From an uncultured Collinsella sp. (GTDB lineage: Bacteria > Actinomycetota > Coriobacteriia > Coriobacteriales > Coriobacteriaceae), in NCBI GenBank assembly GCA_959020035.1, contig CAUEQX010000060.1, positions 1 to 10,303 on the forward strand: a stretch of 10,303 nt of DNA, written 5' to 3'. The notes beneath the pieces are model-generated. The model made no database searches. It was not told where the DNA came from and saw only the letters and a program-made list of their open reading frames with translations. A program made the translations under genes and the position numbers. Shown piece by piece: positions 1 through 6,600 of this stretch; the stretch's first letter is position 1; each line of letters opens with the position of its first letter.

Positions 1-96
1 GCGAAGCGTTTATAGCGAGCAGGCAAGGTCGCCGATAGGCGACCGCAGCCGGTGCGTATTTGCGAAGCAAATACGCAGACGTCCCGTTGCCCGCTC
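1..96. repeat. Multi-hairpin element, copy 1 (5' cut by window edge)
   Basis: This gene-free stretch is almost entirely self-complementary. A first hairpin is cut by the window start (GC, loop gaa, GCGTTT at 1-11). The second is GGTCGCC/GGCGACC at 27-33 and 38-44 with loop gata. The third is a perfect 10-bp stem, GCGTATTTGC/GCAAATACGC, at 54-63 and 67-76 with loop gaa. Positions 17-26 can also pair with 87-96 with one A/C mismatch, which would close hairpins 2 and 3 into a three-way junction. The linkers (GCAA before hairpin 2, GCAGC after it) recur in the element at 8737-8807. It lies upstream of the likely purB promoter, so it is probably a dispersed repeat or an independent small RNA, not a purB leader. 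Function and strand are unknown. Confidence 0.6.
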
Positions 97-150
97 CAAT
101 TCCAAAATGTTAGGTTAATGCCTGCTGCCCATACTTGCACCTGCGCACGG

Positions 151-156
151 TACAAT
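151..156 (+). promoter_or_regulatory. Probable purB -10 box
   Basis: The hexamer TACAAT lies 45 bases before the purB start. It sits in the same GGTACAATG context as the stronger tRNA-Lys promoter at 8537-8565. No good -35 box is found 16-18 bases upstream; a TTGCAC at 135-140 is too close, with a 10-base spacer. The assignment therefore rests on the -10 box alone. Confidence 0.35.
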
Positions 157-200
157 GGATGGGTTACGACCAACGTGCCAATAACCAAAAAGGAGCCGCT

Positions 201-1547
201 ATGATCGATCGCTATACCCGCCCGGAGATGGGACACATCTTCTCCCTCGAGAACAAGTACGCCATTTGGCAGGAGATCGAGGTTCTGGCCTGCGAGGCCC
301 AGGCGGAGCTCGGCAAGATCGGTATTTCCAAAGACGAGGCCCAGTGGATCCGCGACCATGCCAACTTTGAGAAGGCGAAGGTCGATGAGATCGAGGAAGT
401 CACGCGCCACGACGTCATTGCCTTCCTGACCAACATGAAGGAATACATCGATGCCGATGTTCCCGAGGGCGACCCCAAGCCCAGCCGCTGGGTTCACTAT
501 GGCATGACCAGCTCGGATCTGGGCGACACGGCCCTGTGCTACCAGCTCACCCAGGCCTGCGACCTGATCATCGAGGACGTCAAGAAGCTCGGCGAGATTT
601 GCAAGCGTCGCGCCTTTGAGGAGCGCAACACGCTCTGTGCCGGCCGCACTCATGGCATCCACGCCGAGCCGATGACCTTCGGCATGAAGTTTGGCTCTTG
701 GGCCTGGGAGCTCAAGCGCGATCTGGATCGTCTTGAGGACGCCCGCAAGAATGTTGCCTTTGGTGCCATCTCGGGCGCTGTCGGCACGTACAGCTCCATC
801 GAGCCGTTCGTCGAGGAGTATGTCTGCGAGCACCTGGGCCTGGTTCACGACCCGCTGTCCACGCAGGTTATCAGCCGCGACCATCACGCCTATCTCGCCG
901 GCGTTCTCGCCACCACCGCAGCCACCTGCGAGCGCATCGCTACCGAGGTCCGCAATCTGCAGAAGACTGATACGCTCGAGGCCGAGGAGCCGTTCCGTAA
1001 GGGCCAAAAGGGCAGCTCAGCCATGCCGCACAAGCGCAACCCCATCACCATGGAGAAAGTCTGCGGTCTGTCGCGCGTCGTGAAGTCCAACGCCCAGGTT
1101 GCCTTCGATAACGTCGCCCTGTGGCACGAGCGTGACATTTCGCACTCCTCTGCCGAGCGCGTCGCTCAGGCCGATAGCTTCATCGCCCTCGACCACATGT
1201 TCCAGTGCCTCATCCGCGTTATCGACGGCCTGCAGCTGTACCCTGCCCGCATGATGGCCAACCTCAATAAGACCCGCGGCCTCATCTTCTCCTCCAAGGT
1301 GCTGCTCGCCCTCGTCGACACGGGCATCACCCGCGAGGACGCGTACGCCATTGTGCAGGAGAACGCCATGGCAACTTGGCACGAGGTACAGGATTGTGTC
1401 TCCGGCCCCACCTTTAAGGAGCGTCTCGAGGCCGACCCGCGCTGCACCGTCAGTCAGGAGAAGCTCGACGAGATCTTTGATCCGTGGGACTTCCTCACCC
1501 GTATCGACACGGTCTTTGATCGTCTGGAGCAGCTGAGCTTCGAGTAG
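201..1547 (+). CDS. purB: Adenylosuccinate lyase
   Basis: The enzyme acts in cytosolic purine synthesis. It eliminates fumarate from SAICAR to give AICAR, and from adenylosuccinate to give AMP. The 448-residue product has the usual length and full layout of the fumarase/aspartase superfamily. The superfamily signature GSSAMPHKRNP is at residues 271-281 and carries the flexible-loop catalytic serine. H70 (TRHDV) and H151 (GRTHGIHAEP) sit where the two catalytic histidines of PurB are expected, and MTSSDLGDT (102-110) is the conserved substrate-loop region. I place the start at the ATG at 201, because AAGGAG at 190-195 lies five bases before it and the protein begins MIDRYTRPEM like other PurB proteins. 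The frame stays open back to an ATG at 135, but that lies upstream of the likely promoter. The gene appears monocistronic, with purC some 4 kb downstream. Nothing appears broken. Confidence 0.97.
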   Translation: MIDRYTRPEMGHIFSLENKYAIWQEIEVLACEAQAELGKIGISKDEAQWIRDHANFEKAKVDEIEEVTRHDVIAFLTNMKEYIDADVPEGDPKPSRWVHYGMTSSDLGDTALCYQLTQACDLIIEDVKKLGEICKRRAFEERNTLCAGRTHGIHAEPMTFGMKFGSWAWELKRDLDRLEDARKNVAFGAISGAVGTYSSIEPFVEEYVCEHLGLVHDPLSTQVISRDHHAYLAGVLATTAATCERIATEVRNLQKTDTLEAEEPFRKGQKGSSAMPHKRNPITMEKVCGLSRVVKSNAQVAFDNVALWHERDISHSSAERVAQADSFIALDHMFQCLIRVIDGLQLYPARMMANLNKTRGLIFSSKVLLALVDTGITREDAYAIVQENAMATWHEVQDCVSGPTFKERLEADPRCTVSQEKLDEIFDPWDFLTRIDTVFDRLEQLSFE

Positions 1548-1573
1548 GTTCGGGCATAACGTTAGCTTTTTAG

Positions 1574-1611
1574 GGCGCTTTGCTGGTAATGTGTGTTGCC
1601 GGCAAAGCGCC
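1574..1611. terminator. Stem-loop after purB, no T tract (weak terminator candidate)
   Basis: A perfect 10-bp stem GGCGCTTTGC/GCAAAGCGCC (1574-1583, 1602-1611) extends inward by six more pairs, two of them G-T, to a 6-base loop (1590-1595). It begins 27 bases after the purB stop. No T run follows on the + strand; a T-rich tract lies before it instead. On the minus strand it also lacks a trailing T run. It may be a U-less terminator or an mRNA 3'-end stabiliser. Confidence 0.45.
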
Positions 1612-1614
1612 TCG

Positions 1615-1643
1615 TTGCATTTAGGGAAAGACGGGGATAATAG
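1615..1643 (+). promoter_or_regulatory. Possible promoter of the TSCPD/lipoprotein pair
   Basis: TTGCAT (1615-1620) and TAATAG (1638-1643) are separated by 17 bases, about 32 bases before the start at 1676. The overlapping GATAAT (1636-1641) looks better as a -10 box but would leave only a 15-base spacer. This is a sequence match only. Confidence 0.35.
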
Positions 1644-1675
1644 TCGTCTCGAATAACATTCTGAGAGGGGATCGC

Positions 1676-1939
1676 ATGATTTCGTTTGATTACAAGCCTC
1701 AGGGCGTGTGTGCTCGCAATATTCACCTTGACCTTTCCGATGACGGCAACAAGGTGGTGGGCGTTGAGTTTACCGGCGGCTGCGACGGCAATCTCAAGGC
1801 TATCTCCAAGCTGGTCGAGGGCGCTCCCGCCGATCGCGTAATCGAGGTTCTCGCCGGTAATACCTGCGGTATGAAAAAGACCTCCTGCGCCGACCAGCTT
1901 ACGCGCGCTATCGAGGCCGCTCGCGCCGAGATCGCCTAA
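1676..1939 (+). CDS. TSCPD domain-containing small protein
   Basis: This 87-residue cytosolic protein matches the stand-alone TSCPD-domain family (TIGR03905-like, from memory). The domain is named for a Thr-Ser-Cys-Pro-Asp motif, which here reads TSCAD (69-73). The protein has four cysteines: C12 (GVCARN), C36 (GGCDGN), C64 (NTCGMK) and C71. The first two and last two fall in conserved-looking blocks, which suggests a metal or redox site. Related domains occur at the C terminus of some adenosylcobalamin-dependent ribonucleotide reductases, but the free-standing form has no established function that I know of. GAGAGGGG at 1663-1670 is a good ribosome site for the ATG at 1676. Its stop TAA shares one base with the next start (TAATG), so the two genes are probably translationally coupled. 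I am sure of the family and not of the role. Confidence 0.85.
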   Translation: MISFDYKPQGVCARNIHLDLSDDGNKVVGVEFTGGCDGNLKAISKLVEGAPADRVIEVLAGNTCGMKKTSCADQLTRAIEAARAEIA

Positions 1940-3150
1940 TGGGTATCGCCGATCACATCAAGAACGGAATATCGCGTCGCGGCTTTGTACTCGGTGGGGC
2001 TGCCGCGGGCGCTGCCACGGTGCTTGCCGGATGCTCGAAAAAAACGGGTACCAGCGATGATGCCGCCGGCGAGCCGCAGGTTATCAAGGACGATTCCAAA
2101 ATCATCTCGATTACGGATGAGTATGAGGCTGTCGACATCGATCTTGAGCCGGCGTCATCGTGGACGCTGCCTCTGGGTACGCTGCTGTACTACTGCGACG
2201 GCGATTACGCCGCGGCGATGATGGCGCCCGCATCGGCACTGCACGCCAACACACTCGGCGTGCTCAACCTGGGCGATGGCTCGCTTACCACATTAATCGA
2301 GGATCCTATCGAGGACACGGGATACGCATTCTACGATGTCCGTGCCGGCGACGGCGTATTCGCGTGGGTTGAGATGAACTTTGCCAATTCATCGTGGAAG
2401 CTCTACGCTCAAAATCTGTCGGGCGCTTCGCTCTCTGGCGACGTGGTTGAGCTCGATCGAGGTGGCAAGGACTATGATCCGCCCCTGTTCACGGCGTTCG
2501 GGTCATCAGTCATCTGGTATAAAATGCCTTCGGCAGGCGGCAATAAAACGAGTAGTGATTCGTTTTGCTATCGTCGCTCGCTTGATGAATCCAAGGCGGA
2601 GGTCATGGGGAAATCGCCGTGCAGCTGTGCATCCGCCTCGCGCGCGAGCGACGGCATTTTGACCATCTCGCCGCGTGTCCGCAACGACGAGGGCGTCTAC
2701 TACGGCATAACGGCAATCGATCTGACCGACGGCAACAACACCAAACGTGCCCAGCTAGTTCTTCCCTCGTCAGTCTCGCCTTTCGAGGCCGTATATATGG
2801 GCGATACCTTCGTGTTTTCTATCGAGGCGACCTATAGTGGCGTGGGCAGCCTGGGCAACATGGGCACGTATATCGGTAATGAGGGAGGGCCGTATCTCTT
2901 CCTGTCCCGCGAGCCGCTTGCATGTGCGGCTGGCAAGAAGAATAAATACCTTGTTAAGGTACAGGCGTCGCATTTCCTGATCGACACCTCTGCCAAGACC
3001 TATGGCTCGCTGCTGTCGCCCGACCGCGCTTTGGAGTATGGCGATTATCCAGCTACGGCGGGAAAGTCGGACTCATTCCTTACGTACGCCACGGTGCGCA
3101 ACAGCCAGGGTATACCAGAGACGGTCACTGCACGCCTATTCTCTCTTTAA
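1939..3150 (+). CDS. Tat-exported lipoprotein, function unknown
   Basis: This is a 403-residue protein. Its N terminus carries a twin-arginine motif SRRGFVL (12-18), a hydrophobic Ala/Gly-rich stretch (18-30) and a lipobox LAGC ending at C32. It should therefore be exported folded by the Tat pathway and anchored to the outer face of the membrane by a lipidated Cys32. A polar linker follows (33-50). The remainder is beta-rich, with recurring aromatic and Gly/Asp-turn segments such as LNLGDGSLTTL, VIWYKM and VFSIEATYSG. That resembles a beta-propeller or beta-sandwich, but I cannot count clear blades. The start overlaps the stop of the TSCPD gene by one base, so both are likely made from one mRNA. 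No catalytic motif is visible. Use of Tat hints at a cofactor or fast cytosolic folding, which is inference. The Tat lipoprotein call is firm; the function is not. Confidence 0.85.
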   Translation: MGIADHIKNGISRRGFVLGGAAAGAATVLAGCSKKTGTSDDAAGEPQVIKDDSKIISITDEYEAVDIDLEPASSWTLPLGTLLYYCDGDYAAAMMAPASALHANTLGVLNLGDGSLTTLIEDPIEDTGYAFYDVRAGDGVFAWVEMNFANSSWKLYAQNLSGASLSGDVVELDRGGKDYDPPLFTAFGSSVIWYKMPSAGGNKTSSDSFCYRRSLDESKAEVMGKSPCSCASASRASDGILTISPRVRNDEGVYYGITAIDLTDGNNTKRAQLVLPSSVSPFEAVYMGDTFVFSIEATYSGVGSLGNMGTYIGNEGGPYLFLSREPLACAAGKKNKYLVKVQASHFLIDTSAKTYGSLLSPDRALEYGDYPATAGKSDSFLTYATVRNSQGIPETVTARLFSL

Positions 3151-3209
3151 GCTTAGAGGGGTTAAAAAGGCGCCAACAGGGGAATAAACGCGTTGTAATT
3201 GTGAGTACC

Positions 3210-3248
3210 GCCCGCCGAGCTGCCGCGTCATAGCGGCATCCGGCGGGC
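3210..3248. terminator. Long GC-rich stem-loop before the two-component operon
   Basis: The outer stem GCCCGCCG/CGGCGGGC (3210-3217, 3241-3248) and the inner stem TGCCGC/GCGGCA (3221-3226, 3233-3238) are separated by a small internal loop and capped by gtcata. It lies 59 bases after the lipoprotein stop and 55 before the regulator start. No T run follows it on either strand. It probably ends the upstream transcript, or insulates the next one, by a U-less mechanism. A TAAAAT at 3259-3264 could be the -10 box for the downstream operon, but no -35 box is evident. Confidence 0.45.
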
Positions 3249-3303
3249 TCAGGTGCGTTAAAATGGGCTTGTTCTTAGCTAATTGAGACAGGGGGGCCGT
3301 GTT

Positions 3304-4026
3304 ATGGCTTCAGATGCAAAAAAGATTCTGCTGGTCGAGGATGAGAAGGCAATCCGTGACGCCGTCGCTGCCTATCTCGAGCGCGAAGGCTACTGGGTTG
3401 TGGGCGTCGGCGACGGTCAGTCCGCGATCGAGGAGTTCGAGAAGCATCAGTTCGACCTGGTCGTGCTCGACCTTATGCTCCCCAAGATTCCCGGCGAGCG
3501 CGTTTGCCGCACCATTCGCGATACCTCGGATGTCCCCATCATCATGCTGACGGCTAAGGGCGAGATCGAGGACCGTATTATCGGTCTTGAGCTCGGCGCC
3601 GATGACTATCTGATTAAGCCGTTCTCGCCGCGCGAGCTCGTCGCCCGCGTTCGTGCTCTGTTCCGCCGTGCCCATCAGGCCGACGAGCCCGCCGTCGAGG
3701 TGCTCGACTTCGGCGATCTGGTCATCGATATCTCGGGCCACAAGATCTTGGTCGAGGGCAAGGAAGTCGATCTGACGGCTTCCGAGTTCAAGCTGCTCAC
3801 CACGCTTGCCCGCCATCCCGGCCGTGTGTATAACCGCATGGAGCTGGTCGAGAAAGTGCTCGGGTATGACTTTGAGGGCTATGAGCGCACCATCGATAGC
3901 CACGTGAAGAATCTTCGCGCCAAGCTGGGCGATGATCCCAAGAAGCCCAAGTGGCTCTACACCGTCCATGGTGTCGGCTATCGCTTCGAGGCTCCGGCCA
4001 AGACCGATAAGTCGGACGAGAAATAG
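3304..4026 (+). CDS. OmpR/PhoB-family response regulator
   Basis: This is the cytosolic DNA-binding output half of a two-component system, 240 residues long, typical for the family. The receiver domain (about 7-118) has the acidic pair E12/D13, phosphoacceptor D56 in VVLDLMLP, T83 in IIMLTAKGE and K105 in LIKPF. The winged-helix domain (about 137-233) contains the recognition-helix segment RTIDSHVKNLRAKLG and the terminal VHGVGYRFE hairpin. The ATG at 3304 is chosen because an AGGGGG ribosome site (3290-3295) lies eight bases before it; an in-frame TTG at 3283 would overlap that site. The partner kinase begins 11 bases after the stop. The domain style is like actinobacterial MtrA/RegX3 or PhoP-type regulators, but I cannot assign the stimulus or regulon, so no gene symbol is given. 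Confidence 0.95.
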   Translation: MASDAKKILLVEDEKAIRDAVAAYLEREGYWVVGVGDGQSAIEEFEKHQFDLVVLDLMLPKIPGERVCRTIRDTSDVPIIMLTAKGEIEDRIIGLELGADDYLIKPFSPRELVARVRALFRRAHQADEPAVEVLDFGDLVIDISGHKILVEGKEVDLTASEFKLLTTLARHPGRVYNRMELVEKVLGYDFEGYERTIDSHVKNLRAKLGDDPKKPKWLYTVHGVGYRFEAPAKTDKSDEK

Positions 4027-4037
4027 GGAAATCACAT

Positions 4038-5603
4038 ATGACACCTGCGCGCTTTGAAATCGGACAAAAGCACAAGCAGGAGAGCGAGGCGGGTTCCAAG
4101 GCTAGTTGGAACACGCCTCGTTCCGATTCACGGCCAACGATGAGCTATCCCTCGCGCATGGCACTTGCTTTTGCTCTGACATCGCTCATGACGGTATTGG
4201 TGCTGGTGGGCGTTGTCTCTGTTGTGTGGGGCACGGTCTTTTCGGATTACACACGCTCCAATATCGTCGAAATCGCAAATTCCGCTGCCGAGAAGTTGGC
4301 GACCTCATATGAGGAAAACGGCTCTTGGACCGCGGGAGAACTGCGCACGGTCGCAACGTCGAGTTTGGTTTCCGACGATCTGGGCATGCAGGTCGTCAAT
4401 AAAAAGGGTGTGATCGTTTATGACGATTCCTGGCCCTCGGCAAGCGCCACCGCCGATGTACGCGAAAACCAGGCTACGACCGACGACACGAGCGGCAAGA
4501 GGGCATCGCATAGCCCGGTCTCGTCTGCTCCAACCGACTCCGATAGCGTTGCTAACGTCGAGATTGTAACGTCTTCCGGCGAGCATGTCGGACAGGTAAA
4601 GCTGTGGGCCATCGGCTCCGACGCTCTGCTCACCAAGGCGGACTCTGCGTTTAGGGAGAAGACCTTTAACGCCATGGCCCTCGCCGCGGTTGTTGCAATC
4701 TGCATTTCGGTCGTTATCGGATCGCTCGTGTCGCGCATGCTCACCAAACCGATTCATCGCATCACCAGTACCGCAAAGCAAATCCGTGACGGCGACCTGT
4801 CGGCTCGCACGGGGCTGCGCGGTGATGACGAGATCGATCAGCTGGGTGAGACCTTCGATGAGATGGCCACTTCTCTCGAGAAGGATATGAAACACGAGAA
4901 GCGCCTGACCTCAGACGTTGCACACGAGCTTCGCACGCCGCTTATGGCCATGCTCGCAACGGTCGAGGCCATGCAGGATGGCGTGTATCCCACCGACGAT
5001 GAGCATTTGGAGACCGTTGCTTCCGAGACGCGTCGCCTGGCTCGTCTGGTGCAGCAGATGCTCGACCTATCGCGTATGGAAAACAGCACGGCTCCGCTCA
5101 ATCTAGAACCGGTGGACATGGTTCCGTTCGTGCGATCGATTGTGAACGGCCAGGAGCGTCTGTTTGCCGACCGTGACCTTCGTCTTCGCTTTGCAGATGA
5201 AACCCAAGGGCACGACGATGTCGTCGAGGCCGATCCCGATATGATCACGCAATGCGTCATCAACCTCATGAGTAACGCCATGCGCTATACCCCCGAGGGC
5301 GGATGGGTCGTGGTGTCGGTGCTCAGTGACCGTAAACATGTCGATATTGCGGTCTCGGACACGGGCATCGGTATCGCCAAGGAAGACTTGTCGCGCATTT
5401 TCGGACGTTTTTGGCGAGCCGACGCCAGCCGCGCCCGCGAGGCGGGCGGTCTGGGCGTGGGCCTTGCCGTGACCAAGCAAATCGTCGAGCGCCACCATGG
5501 CTATATATCCGTGGAGTCGGAGCTTGGAAAGGGTACGACTTTTACGATTCATCTGCCACGCGAGCACACGGCGGACGCGGCATCTACTACAATGGAGCAC
5601 TAG
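4038..5603 (+). CDS. Membrane sensor histidine kinase, HAMP type
   Basis: This is the partner of the upstream regulator. The 521-residue frame holds TM1 (about 41-64), an extracytoplasmic sensor region (about 65-210, with a Ser/Thr/Asp-rich stretch at 134-171), TM2 (about 212-232), HAMP (about 232-284), a dimerisation/phosphoacceptor domain with H296 in DVAHELRTP, and a complete ATPase domain: N box NLMSNAMRYTPEG (409-421), G1 DTGIGI (441-446), F box IFGRFWRAD (454-462) and G2 GGLGVGLAV (470-478). It is expected to phosphorylate D56 of the regulator. The start is uncertain. The ATG at 4038 has AGGGAA seven bases before it, but the first 34 residues are unusual, and a strong hairpin lies in that stretch (4085-4120). 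An in-frame ATG at 4140 would give a more typical short cytoplasmic N terminus, though without a visible ribosome site. All catalytic motifs are intact. The signal is unknown. Confidence 0.95.
   Translation: MTPARFEIGQKHKQESEAGSKASWNTPRSDSRPTMSYPSRMALAFALTSLMTVLVLVGVVSVVWGTVFSDYTRSNIVEIANSAAEKLATSYEENGSWTAGELRTVATSSLVSDDLGMQVVNKKGVIVYDDSWPSASATADVRENQATTDDTSGKRASHSPVSSAPTDSDSVANVEIVTSSGEHVGQVKLWAIGSDALLTKADSAFREKTFNAMALAAVVAICISVVIGSLVSRMLTKPIHRITSTAKQIRDGDLSARTGLRGDDEIDQLGETFDEMATSLEKDMKHEKRLTSDVAHELRTPLMAMLATVEAMQDGVYPTDDEHLETVASETRRLARLVQQMLDLSRMENSTAPLNLEPVDMVPFVRSIVNGQERLFADRDLRLRFADETQGHDDVVEADPDMITQCVINLMSNAMRYTPEGGWVVVSVLSDRKHVDIAVSDTGIGIAKEDLSRIFGRFWRADASRAREAGGLGVGLAVTKQIVERHHGYISVESELGKGTTFTIHLPREHTADAASTTMEH
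4085..4120. other. Strong hairpin at the regulator-kinase junction
   Basis: CGAGGCG/CGCCTCG (4085-4091, 4114-4120) encloses one G/A mismatch and then GTTCCAA/TTGGAAC (4093-4099, 4106-4112) around the 6-base loop ggctag. The 14 paired positions make it much stronger than expected inside a coding region. It lies between the two candidate kinase start codons (4038 and 4140), so it could tune kinase expression relative to the regulator. No T run follows it. Confidence 0.6.
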
Positions 5604-5712
5604 CTTTTCGCTATTCGGTGAAGGAGGGGTTTCGTCCCTGCCGCTCCGAGTTTGCGAAAACGTGCGGGGAAGAACCCGCATTACTGTCGTATTTTGGTAA
5701 GGAGTGACTCAC

Positions 5713-6600
5713 GTGACAACGATGGAGCGTCGTCCGGATTCCCGTGGCAAGGTTCGTGATATCTACGATGCCGGTGAAAACCTGCTGATGGTCGCCACCG
5801 ACCGCATTTCTGCGTTCGACTTCATTCTCCCCGACGAGATTCCGTTTAAGGGAGAGGTGCTCAACCGCATCTCGGCATTCTGGTTTGATAAGTTTGCCGA
5901 CATTGTTCCTAACCATCTCGTCTCCATCGACCCGGCGGATTTCCCCGAGGAGTTTGCTGAGTACCGTGACTATCTCGCTGGCCGCGCCATGCTGGTCAAG
6001 AAGGCGCAGGCGATTCCTATCGAGTGCATCGTCCGCGGCTATCTGACCGGTTCGGGCAAGAAGACCTACGACGAGAACGGCACTGTCTGTGGCATTCAGC
6101 TGCCTGAGGGCCTGACGGAGGCGTCCAAGCTCCCTGAGCCGCTGTTCACGCCCTCCACGAAGGCCGAGATCGGTGACCATGACGAGAACATCTCGTATGA
6201 GCGTTGCTGCGAGATCGTTGGCGAGGACATCGCCACGCAGATCCGCGATCTGTCTCTCAAGATCTACAAGGCCGCTGCCGAGTACGCCGCGACCCGTGGC
6301 ATCATCATCGCCGACACCAAGTTCGAGTTTGGTGTCATCGATGGCAAGGTCACGCTGATCGACGAGTGCCTCACGCCCGACTCCAGCCGTTTCTGGCCTG
6401 CTGCCAGCTACGAGGAGGGCAAGATCCAGCCTAGCTACGACAAGCAATTCGTCCGCAATTGGCTCAAGGCCAACTGGGATATGACGGGGGAGACCCCGCA
6501 TCTGCCCGCCGAGGTCATCGATGGCACGTCCGAACGCTATCGCGAGGCCTTCCAGATTATCACGGGCTCCCAGTTCACAAGCATGAAGGAGAACGCGTAA
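5713..6600 (+). CDS. purC: SAICAR synthase (phosphoribosylaminoimidazole-succinocarboxamide synthase)
   Basis: The enzyme joins aspartate to CAIR using ATP to make SAICAR, the substrate of PurB encoded at the start of this window. The 295-residue product is the longer form of the family; the compact bacterial form is about 240 residues. Motifs seen are RGKVRDIYD (11-19) in the N-terminal nucleotide-binding lobe, signature 1 ECIVRGYLTGSG (104-115) and signature 2 IADTKFEFG (199-207), followed by ECLTPDSSRFWP (218-229). I choose the GTG at 5713 because AAGGAG (5699-5704) lies eight bases upstream; the GTG at 5704 overlaps that site and the ATG at 5722 is too far away. The stop at 6600 abuts the GTG of the next gene. 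A small hairpin (TGCGGG/CCCGCA, 5663-5680) lies in the leader; I see no recognisable purine-operator sequence or riboswitch. Confidence 0.97.
   Translation: MTTMERRPDSRGKVRDIYDAGENLLMVATDRISAFDFILPDEIPFKGEVLNRISAFWFDKFADIVPNHLVSIDPADFPEEFAEYRDYLAGRAMLVKKAQAIPIECIVRGYLTGSGKKTYDENGTVCGIQLPEGLTEASKLPEPLFTPSTKAEIGDHDENISYERCCEIVGEDIATQIRDLSLKIYKAAAEYAATRGIIIADTKFEFGVIDGKVTLIDECLTPDSSRFWPAASYEEGKIQPSYDKQFVRNWLKANWDMTGETPHLPAEVIDGTSERYREAFQIITGSQFTSMKENA

Noticed and set aside
1..120. A riboswitch or leader controlling purB
   Set aside because: The folded element ends before the likely purB -10 box at 151, so it would not be in the purB transcript. It also does not resemble the purine riboswitch core.
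135..200. Upstream ATG start for purB at 135
   Set aside because: It has no ribosome site, lies before the likely promoter -10 box, and adds 22 residues not typical of PurB, while AAGGAG sits just before the ATG at 201.
3310..4044. 244-codon open frame on the minus strand opposite the response regulator
   Set aside because: It mirrors the regulator gene codon for codon, has no family motifs and arises from GC-biased codon use in the true gene.
5663..5680. Terminator or attenuator in the purC leader
   Set aside because: The hairpin has only six pairs and no following T run, with no alternative pairing evident. It may be chance.
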